From NCBI GenBank assembly GCA_900757145.1, contig CAAEMT010000005.1:1-64000 (forward strand): a DNA stretch of 64,000 bases, given 5' to 3'. Of the stretch, positions 55,184 through 63,694 are shown one piece after another. Each line of letters opens with the position of its first letter. Positions within the stretch are counted from its first letter, which is position 1. Position numbers and translations under genes: made by a program. The notes under the pieces are model-generated. The model did no database searches, had not been told where the DNA came from, and saw only the letters and a program-made list of their open reading frames with translations. The DNA comes from Lachnospiraceae bacterium. Lineage in GTDB: Bacteria; Bacillota; Clostridia; Lachnospirales; Lachnospiraceae.

Positions 55184-55972
55184 TCAAAGCGTGATTTCCC
55201 ATATCTGCCCGTTTTTGCGGATCGGATGGAAGCACGTACCGGACTGCGCTCCCTCCTGATATACTTCCCCCTCATCAAATCGCACCCGAGGCAGCGTACA
55301 TTCCTCTTTAAACTGCTCCATTACAGAAAAATCTCCCCAGAAGTGCATCGGGAATACATGGTGTACTTGCACTCTGGAAAGAAGATACGTCATGCCCTTC
55401 GCATAGTCCTCCTCTTGACGCGGATCAAGCGGCGTAAACGCAAGATCTACCGCTCGTTTTTCCAGATACTCCACTTCCTTCTTATAGTCTGACTCCATTT
55501 TCCGATTGTCCGCCTCCGGCTCCCCCGGCCACGTCCACCAGTGCAGATCGCCTGCATGAAAAATCGTTCTGCCTTTATATTCAAGCACAAACGCGCATCC
55601 ACAGTCCGTAGAAGAAAGCGTGTGGATACATATCGTATTTCCTGATCCATCCTGCATCTTTGCGTCTGTACGCACAGTTAAAAATGTAATTTCAGGCACA
55701 GTCTCATGCTCTGTGTCAGACGCAGCCTTTCTTTGCATTGTGCGTATTTTCTTTCTGATCTCATTAGAAAAAATATAATGGACCTGCGGATGCTCACGCA
55801 AAAGTGAAAATATCTCCGAGTTAAAATGATCTGAGTGACTGTGACTGCAAAAAACAAACACAGGCTTTGTCATGTTCAGCTTTGGAAGCTCTCCCCTATA
55901 ATAATCAAAAATCCAGATGCAGTCTTCCCATTCAAGAAAAAAACCGCTGTGCTCAAGATATGTCACCCTCAT
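55184..55972 (-). CDS. Metallo-beta-lactamase-fold hydrolase
   Basis: 262 residues from ATG 55972 with AGAGGAGG about 8 bases upstream; a longer reading reaches back across the upstream gap. Motifs VFCSHSHSDHFNSEI (HxHxDH), FHAGDLHWWTW (later Asp) and VFPMHFWGDF (last His) are present. It resembles UlaG/YycJ-distant small-molecule hydrolases (L-ascorbate-6-phosphate lactonase fold), substrate unknown. Single gene, divergent from the riboswitch-controlled ATPase. Confidence 0.85.
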   Translation of the reverse strand: MRVTYLEHSGFFLEWEDCIWIFDYYRGELPKLNMTKPVFVFCSHSHSDHFNSEIFSLLREHPQVHYIFSNEIRKKIRTMQRKAASDTEHETVPEITFLTVRTDAKMQDGSGNTICIHTLSSTDCGCAFVLEYKGRTIFHAGDLHWWTWPGEPEADNRKMESDYKKEVEYLEKRAVDLAFTPLDPRQEEDYAKGMTYLLSRVQVHHVFPMHFWGDFSVMEQFKEECTLPRVRFDEGEVYQEGAQSGTCFHPIRKNGQIWEITL

Positions 55973-56117
55973 TCCGCTGCCTCCTCTCTGGTTAAACGAC
56001 ACTGACGTTTCCGATATTATTTCTTGCATGCTGCTGATATTATACGTTACAATCCCCTCATTTTCAATAAGATTGATGCGGCGCACCATCTTTTATCCAG
56101 ATTCGTCATTTTTACTC

Positions 56118-56146
56118 TTGACATCCTCCCGCAACACCCGTATACT
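56118..56146 (+). promoter_or_regulatory. Consensus promoter of the riboswitch-ATPase transcript
   Basis: Perfect TTGACA (56118-56123), 17-base spacer and TATACT (56141-56146). Transcription should begin near 56153, just before the aptamer closing helix at 56158. Confidence 0.85.
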
Positions 56147-56157
56147 ATGTGCTATTC

Positions 56158-56249
56158 CGTTAAAAGGGAGTAGTTGAAATGTACCATCAACAATCGCGGC
56201 CTCTGGTCTGGTGGTGCATACCAGAGATCTGGTTACAAGACTTTTAATG
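56158..56249 (+). promoter_or_regulatory. yybP-ykoY (manganese) riboswitch aptamer
   Basis: Closing helix P1: CGTTAAAAG (56158-56166) with CTTTTAATG (56241-56249), nine pairs with one wobble. It is followed by the conserved AAAGGGAGTAG loop, a TCAACA element at 56187-56192, a hairpin CTCTGGT/ACCAGAG (56201-56226) and the conserved CAAGAC before the 3' P1 strand. These match the yybP-ykoY class, which senses Mn2+. Such elements are known upstream of P-type ATPases that export manganese. Confidence 0.87.
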
Positions 56250-56304
56250 TATTTGTTTATTGAATTGGGTAATTCTTTAAATAAATACATTAAAAGTTTT
56301 TTTT
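56240..56304 (+). terminator. Riboswitch expression-platform terminator
   Basis: ACTTTTAATGTATTT (56240-56254) and its exact reverse complement (56283-56297) form a 15-base stem followed by eight T (56297-56304). Its first nine paired bases are the same as the 3' strand of aptamer helix P1, so only one can form: ligand-stabilised P1 should prevent termination and turn the ATPase on. Confidence 0.9.
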
Positions 56305-56406
56305 GTATCACGAGATGACCTTCTTATCTTATATCAGGAAATTCTCGCTTGATGCACAATGGAACCCACAGACAAACATATAACTATCAACAAGGAGTGA
56401 ATGCTT

Positions 56407-59013
56407 ATGAAAAACTGGTATCAGCAAACACATGAGGAAGTTCTCAGCACACTGAATACGACCGCCAGCGGCCTTTCCAAGCAGCAGTCAGAAACTCTTC
56501 TTGCCGAAAAAGGTGAAAATGTCCTTCTCGAAGGCAAAAAGAAAAGTACCTTACAGGTCTTTCTCTCACAGTTCGCAGATCTTCTCGTCATTATCCTGAT
56601 TGCTGCCGCTGTCATTTCCATGTTTTCCGGCAATGCAGAGAGCACGATCGTTATTATCGCAGTAATTATCCTGAACGCAATTCTCGGAACTGTTCAGCAT
56701 AAAAAAGCCGAAAAATCACTGGAAAGTCTGAAATCACTGTCCTCACCAAGCGCCAAGGTTCTGCGTGATGGACAAAAAGTAGAAATCCCTTCCAAATTAG
56801 TTGTTCCCGGAGATATTTTACTTCTCGAAGCCGGCGACCTTGTCGTAGCAGACGGACGTATTCTTGAAAATTTTTCTCTTCAGATAAATGAAAGCGCGCT
56901 TACCGGAGAATCTACGAATGTAGAAAAAACAGATAAAGTTATTTCCGGCGAAGTTCCTCTTGCAGATCGGACAAATATGGTTTTCTCAAGCAGCCTTGTC
57001 ACATACGGCCGTGCAACTGTAGCAGTCACAGGTACGGGTATGGATACCGAGATCGGTAAGATCGCTGCACTGATGAATGCGACAAAAGAAAAAAAGACGC
57101 CTCTTCAGGTAAGCCTCGACCGCTTCAGCAGCCGTCTCGCCATCATCATCATGGCAATCTGCGCCGTTGTCTTTGCACTTGGGCTGTATCGCAAAATGCC
57201 ACTGATCGACTCTTTGATGTTTGCAGTCGCTCTTGCTGTTGCCGCCATTCCTGAGGCGCTCAGCTCTATTGTCACAATCGTACAGGCAATGGGCACACAG
57301 AAGATGGCAGCCGAGCAGGCAGTCATCAAAGAATTAAAAGCAGTCGAAAGTCTCGGCTGCGTATCTGTTATCTGTTCTGATAAGACCGGAACACTAACGC
57401 AGAACAAAATGACCGTACAGGATATTTATATTGACGGCAAGATCATTCGTAAAGAAGATCTCGATATACACAATCAGCTTCACCGCTATCTCCTTTATAA
57501 CGCGATCCTGACAAACGATTCCACGATCGTAGACGGCAAAGGAATCGGCGATCCGACTGAGTTTTCCCTCGTCAAGATGGCGCGTGACATCGATCTGCAG
57601 GACGAAGCGATCCGCGATATTATGCCGCGACTCGAAGAGATCCCATTTGACTCCGACAGAAAGCTGATGACTACAAAATACCGCCTGCATGGTGTTCCGA
57701 CAATCCTGACAAAGGGTGCGCTCGATATTCTGCTTGATAGGACGAGCCGTATCCGTACCTCAGAAGGTATCCGCCCTCTGACCGAAGAGGACAAAAAAGA
57801 GATTCTAGATACGAACCTTCATTTTTCCGAAAATGGACTGCGTGTCCTTGCTTTTGGATATAAAGAGACAGACGAAGATGACGTACTTACATTAGAGGAC
57901 GAGACAGATTACATCTTTATCGGTCTGATCTCCATGATGGATCCGCCAAGAGAGGAATCTGCGGCAGCTGTTGCAGACGCGATCCGCGCAGGCATCCGAC
58001 CTGTTATGATCACCGGCGACCACAAGATCACCGCCACCGCAATCGCAAAGCAGATCGGCATCTTCCACGACGGAGATATGGCGCTTACGGGAAGCGAGCT
58101 TGATGCGATGAGCGATGAGGAGCTCGACAAAAATATCGAAAAAATTTCCGTCTATGCCCGCGTCTCACCGGAAAACAAGATTCGTATCGTAGACGCATGG
58201 CAGCGAAAAGGAAATGTCGTATCGATGACCGGAGACGGCGTCAACGACGCTCCGGCGCTCAAAAAAGCCGACATCGGCGTGGCAATGGGAATTACCGGAA
58301 CGGAGGTTTCCAAAGACGCAGCTTCCATGATCCTTATGGACGACAACTTTGCGACAATTATCAAGGCCGTAGCAAACGGAAGAAACGTATACCGCAACAT
58401 CCGCAATGCAATCCAGTTCCTGCTTTCAGGAAATATGGCCGGAATCCTCGCCGTACTGTATACATCGCTTATGGCTCTTCCGGTACCGTTTGCACCGGTA
58501 CACCTGCTATTTATCAACCTGCTGACCGACTCCCTTCCGGCAATTGCGATCGGTATGGAACCGGCTGAGCGCGACCTGCTCTCGCAGAAACCGCGTGATC
58601 CGAAAGAAGAGATTCTTACAAAAGACTTCCTGCTCCGTCTCTTCGTACAGGGCGGTCTGATCGCCGTTTCTACAATGGCAGCTTTCTATATCGGTCTGAA
58701 TGCAGGCGGTGCCGCTATGGCGAGCACAATGGCATTTGCCACACTGACAGCCGCAAGACTGTTCCACGGCTTCAACTGCCGCAGTACACATTCCATCTTT
58801 AGGATCGGCTTTTCCGGCAACTGGTACAGCCTCGGCGCATTCGCAGTCGGCATGGTACTCCTAAACCTTGTACTGTTTGTTCCGGTTCTTCAGCGTCTGT
58901 TCTCTGTAACACCGCTCTCCATGGGACTCTACGGATGTATCTTCGCTCTAGCAGCCGTACCGACGATCATCATCCAGATCGTAAAAGTGATCCGTGAGCA
59001 CCGCTCCAAATAA
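56407..59013 (+). CDS. P2-type cation-transporting ATPase, probable Mn2+/Ca2+ exporter
   Basis: 868 residues from ATG 56407 (AAGGAG 8 bases upstream; the ATG at 56401 is too close to it). Motifs: LTGESTNVEK (actuator TGES), AAIPEALSSIVTIV in helix 4, phosphorylation site CSDKTGTLTQNKM (about residue 325), ATP-binding domain, MTGDGVNDAPALKKADIG hinge and LFINLLTDSLPAIAIGMEPAE in helix 6. Ten helices overall. P2 enzymes export Ca2+ or Mn2+; the riboswitch points to manganese, as for YoaB of Lactococcus. No cytoplasmic metal-binding domain is present. Followed by a palindromic repeat. Confidence 0.9.
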   Translation: MKNWYQQTHEEVLSTLNTTASGLSKQQSETLLAEKGENVLLEGKKKSTLQVFLSQFADLLVIILIAAAVISMFSGNAESTIVIIAVIILNAILGTVQHKKAEKSLESLKSLSSPSAKVLRDGQKVEIPSKLVVPGDILLLEAGDLVVADGRILENFSLQINESALTGESTNVEKTDKVISGEVPLADRTNMVFSSSLVTYGRATVAVTGTGMDTEIGKIAALMNATKEKKTPLQVSLDRFSSRLAIIIMAICAVVFALGLYRKMPLIDSLMFAVALAVAAIPEALSSIVTIVQAMGTQKMAAEQAVIKELKAVESLGCVSVICSDKTGTLTQNKMTVQDIYIDGKIIRKEDLDIHNQLHRYLLYNAILTNDSTIVDGKGIGDPTEFSLVKMARDIDLQDEAIRDIMPRLEEIPFDSDRKLMTTKYRLHGVPTILTKGALDILLDRTSRIRTSEGIRPLTEEDKKEILDTNLHFSENGLRVLAFGYKETDEDDVLTLEDETDYIFIGLISMMDPPREESAAAVADAIRAGIRPVMITGDHKITATAIAKQIGIFHDGDMALTGSELDAMSDEELDKNIEKISVYARVSPENKIRIVDAWQRKGNVVSMTGDGVNDAPALKKADIGVAMGITGTEVSKDAASMILMDDNFATIIKAVANGRNVYRNIRNAIQFLLSGNMAGILAVLYTSLMALPVPFAPVHLLFINLLTDSLPAIAIGMEPAERDLLSQKPRDPKEEILTKDFLLRLFVQGGLIAVSTMAAFYIGLNAGGAAMASTMAFATLTAARLFHGFNCRSTHSIFRIGFSGNWYSLGAFAVGMVLLNLVLFVPVLQRLFSVTPLSMGLYGCIFALAAVPTIIIQIVKVIREHRSK

Positions 59014-59044
59014 ATAGTTTACAGTTTTTAAACAAAAGATACTT

Positions 59045-59164
59045 GAGGGTGTTGCAAAATACATCCGGCGGTACCCTTTCGGGTGATTTTCCTCCGAAAA
59101 CGAAAATGTTTTCTGCGGAAAACACACCGAAAATCCACCGGAATCAGTATTTTGCAACACCCCC
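59045..59164 (-). repeat. Palindromic repeat, long copy (120 bp)
   Basis: Ends are GAGGGTGTTGCAAAATAC (59045-59062) and GTATTTTGCAACACCCCC (59147-59164), 17 of 18 in inverted orientation. The inside continues the palindrome: CCGGCGG faces CCACCGG, and CGAAAAC faces GTTTTCTGCGG. Read on the minus strand the first 34 bases match the 55-bp repeat at 28064. It lies between the convergent ATPase and LysR pseudogene, 10 bases from the latter. MITE-like form, no protein coded. Confidence 0.8.
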
Positions 59165-59173
59165 TTCTTATTT

Positions 59174-60027
59174 TTACAAAGAGATCTGCTTCAGCTTTTC
59201 AAGAAATTTTTCAGACGCCTTGGAAAATACCTGATATTTTTTCCAGATGATGTGCATCCCTGCTTCTCTTTTTGGAGAAAACGGCTGGAAACACAGCTTG
59301 CTATTTCCAGAGGTATTGATAATCTTGTCCAGTCCGACCTCATATCCCATTCCTTCCTCGACTAATAAAGAAGCGTTAAACAGCAGATTGTACGTCGCGA
59401 CGATTTCCAATTCAGACAATTCCTTTTTGATCCACGCAGCAAGAACCGCCTTGCTGTCCTCCTGATTCGATATGATCAGTGGCTTATCCCACAAGTCCTC
59501 CGGACAGACTGCCTCATTTACAGCCAGCGGCGAATCCCGCCTCATCAGAACGCCCCATACATCTTTAAAGGGCAGTTCGATCGAATGATACTTCTCATGA
59601 TCTGCATTTCCAAATACAATCCCAAAATCGATTAGCCCCTTATCAAGCTGTTCGCTGACAAATTCGAAATTTCCGCTCGAAATATGATAGTGAATGCCGG
59701 GATACGTCTGATAAAGCTCCTTTGCGGCTCTTGCCACAAAGCGGACAGCATCTGTCTCTCCGGTTCCGATGTGGACGTCTCCTACGATCGTCTCGTCAGA
59801 GAGCGTGATTTCCCGCTCTGTCTTCTGCACAAGACGTAAAATCTCTTGCGCAGGATCATTCCCTCCTCCGTAAGCGTCACCTTTCTGGAACCCTTTCCCA
59901 ATTCCTCTTCCGACGCCCTGATCTGTGTAGACAACGTCGGCTGTGACAGATGCAAAAACCTCGCCGCCCCGACAATACTCTGCTCCCACGAAACAGCAAG
60001 AAAATACTCAAGTACACGCAGCTCTAT
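59174..60027 (-). pseudogene. LysR-family regulator, decayed
   Basis: The effector domain is intact as an open frame from about 59845 down to 59174 (VGDVHIGTGETDAVRFVARAAKELY; LDKGLIDFGIVFGN; MGYEVGLDKII). The HTH lies in another frame upstream: ELRVLEYFLAVSWEQSIVGA, then RFLHLSQPTLSTQIRA. The expected start codon at 60025-60027 reads ATA after an AAGGTG site, about five residues are lost after EEELGK, and a frameshift falls near 59845. Several independent lesions argue for a true pseudogene. It is divergent from the DUF3737 gene, which it may once have controlled. Confidence 0.85.
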
Positions 60028-60233
60028 AAATCACCTTCGCCCTTTCTCTTTTTGTTGCTATCCCCATGAATACATTTATTATAACGTCCCTTCCTCATAG
60101 TTTTTAACTATACTTTTCAATTAAATATAAGTATTTACTATCTATTTTTCTTCTTATTATAATTAAGATATAAGATTCAAAGATGACTGACGAGTTATTT
60201 TGCACTTCACACTTCCACAATTCAGGCATCTGA

Positions 60234-60269
60234 TACAACGAATAATAAGTTTCTGCTCTATTCGTTGTA
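60234..60269. repeat. 11-bp inverted repeat upstream of the DUF3737 gene
   Basis: TACAACGAATA (60234-60244) and TATTCGTTGTA (60259-60269) are exact reverse complements with a 14-base spacer. It lies 60 bases before the ATG and may be an operator or leader hairpin. The remaining 290 bases of this intergenic space show no gene. Confidence 0.5.
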
Positions 60270-60328
60270 CCATTTCAATCAGAAGCATAAAACAACAACG
60301 TACCGCAAAGCAAGAAGAAGAGCAACAC

Positions 60329-60922
60329 ATGGAAATAATAGAAAACCAGACCTTTGATATGGAACGCGCCCTGTACGGACGCAGTGGACTGTTCGTAAAA
60401 AACTGTTCCTTTGACGGACCGGAAGACGGCGAAAGCGCGCTCAAGGAATCCAGCCGGATCGAGGCGGACCACTGCTTTTTCAATCTGCGCTATCCTTTCT
60501 GGCACGACCACGGGCTTACTATCACAAATTCAGAGATAACACAGGGCTGCCGCGCCGCTTTATGGTACTGTAACAATGTAAAGGTAACCGTCAGCAGCAG
60601 CGTCATAAAAGGAGAATACCTGGTGTGGTATTTCAACGGACTAACGCTGATCAACTGCAAGATCATCGGAACACAGCCGCTGTGCTACTGCAAAAATCTA
60701 AAACTAATCGACTGCGAGATGATTGAAACCGATCTGGCTTTTGAAAAATCTCAGGTAGAAGCGGCGATCACCACAAAAGTAGACAGTATCAAAAATTCGC
60801 TGGCAGGAACAATCACTGTACCGGACGTCGGTGAGCTTGTCATGGACGAGGAATGGGCAAAGGGGCAACAGAGGCAGTCTGATTATTCTTTTCTTAGCCT
60901 TTCCCCAGACAGTAAATTGTAA
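60329..60922 (+). CDS. DUF3737 family protein, short form
   Basis: 197 residues from ATG 60329; GAAGAAGAG is the only upstream purine site. Right-handed beta-helix-like repeats with regularly spaced Asn/Cys: NQTFDMERALYGRSGLFVKN, SSRIEADHCFFNLRYPFW, CRAALWYCNNVKVT, GLTLINCKI and LKLIDCEM. As I recall the family, most members are 270-290 residues; here roughly 80 residues in the middle are missing without breaking the frame. Function of the family is unknown; a LysR neighbour is plausible. Here that LysR is dead. Confidence 0.75.
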   Translation: MEIIENQTFDMERALYGRSGLFVKNCSFDGPEDGESALKESSRIEADHCFFNLRYPFWHDHGLTITNSEITQGCRAALWYCNNVKVTVSSSVIKGEYLVWYFNGLTLINCKIIGTQPLCYCKNLKLIDCEMIETDLAFEKSQVEAAITTKVDSIKNSLAGTITVPDVGELVMDEEWAKGQQRQSDYSFLSLSPDSKL

Positions 60923-60940
60923 AAAATACTTGCCAGCACT

Positions 60941-60978
60941 AAAAATCCGGAATCCTCATAATTAAAGGATTCCGGATA
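60941..60978 (-). terminator. Terminator of the tRNA operon
   Basis: ATCCGGAATCCT pairs exactly with AGGATTCCGGAT (12 bases), loop about 9, then TTTTT on the minus strand (complement of 60941-60945). It may also end the DUF3737 transcript from the other side. Confidence 0.85.
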
Positions 60979-60989
60979 CTTTTAACTCA

Positions 60990-61063
60990 TAGCGGAAGGG
61001 AGATTCGAACTCTCGACACTACGGGTATGAACCGTATGCTCTAGCCAACTGAGCTATTCCGCC
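60990..61063 (-). tRNA. tRNA-Met (CAT)
   Basis: 74 bases on the minus strand. Acceptor GGCGGAA pairs with TTCCGCT, discriminator A, D-arm TAGCTCAGTTGGCTAGAGCA, anticodon loop TTCATAC flanked by ACGG/CCGT, T-arm GAGAGTTCGAATCTC. CCA is not encoded. Having a plain elongator layout, it is either elongator Met or a lysidine-modified Ile tRNA; the sequence alone does not settle this. Confidence 0.93.
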
Positions 61064-61079
61064 ATATTTATTTTTGGTA

Positions 61080-61152
61080 TGGGGCCTATAGGGCTCGAAC
61101 CTATGACCCTCTGCTTGTAAGGCAGATGCTCTCCCAGCTGAGCTAAGACCCC
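61080..61152 (-). tRNA. tRNA-Val (TAC)
   Basis: 73 bases on the minus strand. Acceptor GGGGTCT with AGGCCCC, discriminator A, D-arm TAGCTCAGCTGGGAGAGCA, anticodon loop CTTACAA in the stem TCTGC/GCAGA, T-arm CATAGGTTCGAGCCCTATA. CCA not encoded. Lies 16 bases before tRNA-Met in the same operon. Confidence 0.95.
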
Positions 61153-61184
61153 ATGCTTGCGAGCTATTCTCAACTCGCTTTGCT

Positions 61185-61214
61185 ATTATAATACGGTTTC
61201 TATATAAAAGTCAA
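61185..61214 (-). promoter_or_regulatory. Promoter of the tRNA operon
   Basis: On the minus strand TTGACT (61209-61214), 18-base spacer, perfect TATAAT (61185-61190), with the tRNA-Val 5' end 33 bases on. Confidence 0.8.
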
Positions 61215-61311
61215 GCATTTATTTAAAATTTTTTGAAAAAATTCTGCAAATATACAAAATATATAAATCTGCCTTTTCTCCGTCACTCCATACAGGAACT
61301 TTCTGATACTA

Positions 61312-61995
61312 TTATGAGATTTTCCTGATCTCTGCATTCGCCTTGCGGCAGGCTAATGCTTCCTTCCACTCTACCTTATAGATAAGACCATGAATCACAA
61401 AGCTCATCATAATTCCGCAGATCACGTCAATGATAGAATGCTGGTCGAGCATTACTGTTGAAGCACAGATAAGAACCATGATCACAAAGTGGACTGCGAT
61501 TGTCGCTTTTCTGTACTTCAAGTGATCGAGGCTGCAAATCGCCTGAAATATCATCACCGTATTCATGACATGGATAGATGGACAGACATTTGTCGGCGTA
61601 TCGATCGCCCGAAGCATTCCGACCATATTGTAGAGAAATCCTGTCTCGTGCGTATCTGCTGCCAGACGGAGATTCAATCCTGTCGGAAAAATGTAGTAAA
61701 TAATCAGACAGATCGTAAGTCCTGAAAAGATCATCGCGCACAATCTGGAATAATCCTGCCAGCCGCGTTTCTTAAACCAAAGGAATGTACCTGCCACATA
61801 CGGAAACCAGAACACATACGGTATAATAAATACTTCACAAAACGGAATAAACTCATCCAGCTTACTATGAATAATATATTTTGGCTCTACATTGGCTTCA
61901 AGCCATTGAAAGACAGCCATATAAAACACAAGATAACATAACGCCATACCATACGGATGCCTTTTGCACCATTCTTTTATACGCTCTATACCCAT
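61312..61995 (-). CDS. PAP2-family phosphatase
   Basis: 227 residues from ATG 61995 with GGGGAG 7 bases upstream (the earlier ATG has no site). Six helices. The phosphatase signature is seen as CPSIHVMNTVMI (C2 position SxH) and STVMLDQHSIIDVICG (C3 His/Asp); the C1 Lys/Arg region is weaker. It may act on undecaprenyl pyrophosphate or other lipid phosphates. Single gene. Confidence 0.82.
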   Translation of the reverse strand: MGIERIKEWCKRHPYGMALCYLVFYMAVFQWLEANVEPKYIIHSKLDEFIPFCEVFIIPYVFWFPYVAGTFLWFKKRGWQDYSRLCAMIFSGLTICLIIYYIFPTGLNLRLAADTHETGFLYNMVGMLRAIDTPTNVCPSIHVMNTVMIFQAICSLDHLKYRKATIAVHFVIMVLICASTVMLDQHSIIDVICGIMMSFVIHGLIYKVEWKEALACRKANAEIRKIS

Positions 61996-62123
61996 ACTGT
62001 ATCTCCCCATTCAGTATCATTTTTCACACTCTGCCTATACAACGGCTCTTATCATAGCACTTTTTATTTTTAACTGCAATACAAATCTAAGCGTCTGCCG
62101 CTCACCCGCCCTCTGCGCTGCAG

Positions 62124-62801
62124 TCAGGACTCTTTTACGTAGGTTCCGTTCAGCGGCGACTCTGACGCATCATAGTCTTCCTCGCTCGATACAGTTACCG
62201 TAACCGTATCTCCGCTGATGCCAAATACGACATCATGGTGATCATCCCCCTTATAGACCGCCTGCGTACCGGAAATCTGTGCTGTTCCGGAAATCCCCGC
62301 CTGCGCAAAGGAAAATGAAAATGATTTCTCATCCAGATACGTCACGCTTAACGTCTCTTCTTCTCCTTTATATGTACCGCTCCAAATATCCTGCGATGTC
62401 TGACCGCCTCCTGTACCGCTCTGCTCATCAGACCCCTCTGTCGTACTATCTGTGCCAGAATCGATCAGAGGCACATCGCTCGTACTGCCCGTATCATTCT
62501 GTCCCTCTTCTGACTCACCACCACTGACAGAAACATCTCCCTGCGGCACTGTCTGGCCGGATGAGGTCTGGCTCTGCACCGTCTGATCCGCCGTTTCCTC
62601 TGAAGTATTCTGCCCTGATGAGTCTTTTTGTGTGGATTCGTCTGATCCTGATGTCTGTTCTCCTGTCGTCTGCACCGATGAAGAAGTACCGTTCTGCCCT
62701 GCTTTATTTGTCTGCTCTGGCGTATCTGATGAAGTGCATGCAGTCAGCAATACAGCACTTACAAGCGCCACCACGGCTAATATAAGACTCTTTTTTCTCA
62801 T
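62124..62801 (-). CDS. Lipoprotein with Ser/Thr/Gln-rich linker and C-terminal beta domain
   Basis: 225 residues. Lipobox LLTAC near residue 21, then about 120 residues dominated by Ser, Thr, Gln, Gly and Glu (repeats like SSGQTVPQGDVSVSGGESEE). A C-terminal domain of about 85 residues reads as an antiparallel sheet: WSGTYKGEEETLSVTYL, SFSFSFAQAGISGTAQI, DDHHDVVFGISGDTVTVTV. The short barrel-like end may be a substrate- or inhibitor-binding domain of the kind seen in small clostridial lipoproteins. Family unknown. Confidence 0.72.
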   Translation of the reverse strand: MRKKSLILAVVALVSAVLLTACTSSDTPEQTNKAGQNGTSSSVQTTGEQTSGSDESTQKDSSGQNTSEETADQTVQSQTSSGQTVPQGDVSVSGGESEEGQNDTGSTSDVPLIDSGTDSTTEGSDEQSGTGGGQTSQDIWSGTYKGEEETLSVTYLDEKSFSFSFAQAGISGTAQISGTQAVYKGDDHHDVVFGISGDTVTVTVSSEEDYDASESPLNGTYVKES

Positions 62802-63120
62802 AATATAATCCTCCCCGTCAAGCTATCATAAAAATCCGGTCTGTACACTTACCGAATATATCTTCAGCCCATCTTTATAATATACATAATGACCTGCTCA
62901 AAATATGTACGCAAAATATCTCTCACATACGCCGCATCAGTCTTTATTTGAGAGCATTCTAACACGTTTCTTTCCTTTTGTCATAGTATTTAGATTTTAT
63001 TAAGAAAAAGATATGATTTACTTTAGTAAGTATAGAAATACCCTATAAATAGGGATTTTTGACGCGTCTTCTGATTTAAAATTGACGTTTCATTCTGCTT
63101 TGACACCAATCTGACACCAC
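62802..63120. other. Gene-free stretch with a weak hairpin
   Basis: About 320 bases between the lipoprotein gene and the integrase remnant. CCCTA/TAGGG with a TAAA loop followed by ATTTTT (63041-63060, plus strand) is a weak terminator-like hairpin. Just before the integrase stop, GACACCAATCTGACACCACT contains a direct GACACCA repeat, as often seen next to integrase stop codons and attachment sites. Nothing else is seen. Confidence 0.4.
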
Positions 63121-63390
63121 TTACGCTACTTTCCCGCTTTTGGATTGAAACTCCTCCATAATTGCTTTCACTAAGTCAAGTGTCAGTCCTCTTGCAACCA
63201 TATTCGTATATACCGTATGCTGTAACACATGTAAAGTTATTCTTATATGCATTGATACTATTTTTCAAAGCATCGTTTATTCCCGTTTTCTGAATCGGCG
63301 CTCCAGTTCTAGCTACAAATATAAAATCTATATACCCGTCAACGTTCGTATTGTTATGCGCGTATGCTTTCCCGTGTAATCTTTTCTGCT
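63121..63390 (-). pseudogene. Tyrosine integrase, C-terminal remnant
   Basis: The minus strand reads NVDGYIDFIFVARTGAPIQKTGINDALKNSINAYK, then shifts frame and continues with a lost segment as TLHVLQHTVYTNMVARGLTLDLVKAIM and ends at a TAA (63121-63123). The shape is the end of a Tn916/phage-type integrase. The HxxRH box reads HVLQH, with the catalytic Arg replaced, and the region between it and the Tyr is deleted. Only about 90 of some 380-400 residues remain; the N-terminal side abuts a serine-recombinase remnant. Confidence 0.8.
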
Positions 63391-63397
63391 CACGGTC

Positions 63398-63621
63398 ATG
63401 TCAGCCCTAAGCCAATTAGAACGCGATCTTATCAGCCAGAGAACAAAAGAAGGAATGGCAAGTACGAAAGCCCGTAGGAAATCAGAGGCAGACCTTCTAA
63501 ACAAAGCAAATATTCCGAAAGTGTAAAGCTGCTTTTTAATGGCGGTATGAAAATTTCAGACATTGTACGCAGTACAGACTTGTCGCGCAGCACGGTGAAC
63601 CGAATTGTACCGTCAATTTAA
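63398..63621 (+). pseudogene. Serine recombinase/resolvase, C-terminal remnant
   Basis: From ATG 63398 the plus strand gives MSALSQLERDLISQRTKEGM, then ASTKARRKSEADLLNK, the end of a resolvase catalytic domain (long helix), to a TAA at 63524. A second run in a nearby frame gives MKISDIVRSTDLSRSTVNRIV up to a TAA at 63619-63621, the terminal resolvase HTH. The N-terminal catalytic Ser region is missing. It is oppositely oriented to the integrase remnant and has been broken by deletion and frameshift. Confidence 0.8.
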
Positions 63622-63694
63622 AGATGGATGCGTTGCGGAATCGTTTGCAGATATGATAGAATACAAGTATAGATTTTAAAAAGGAGGTATCACT

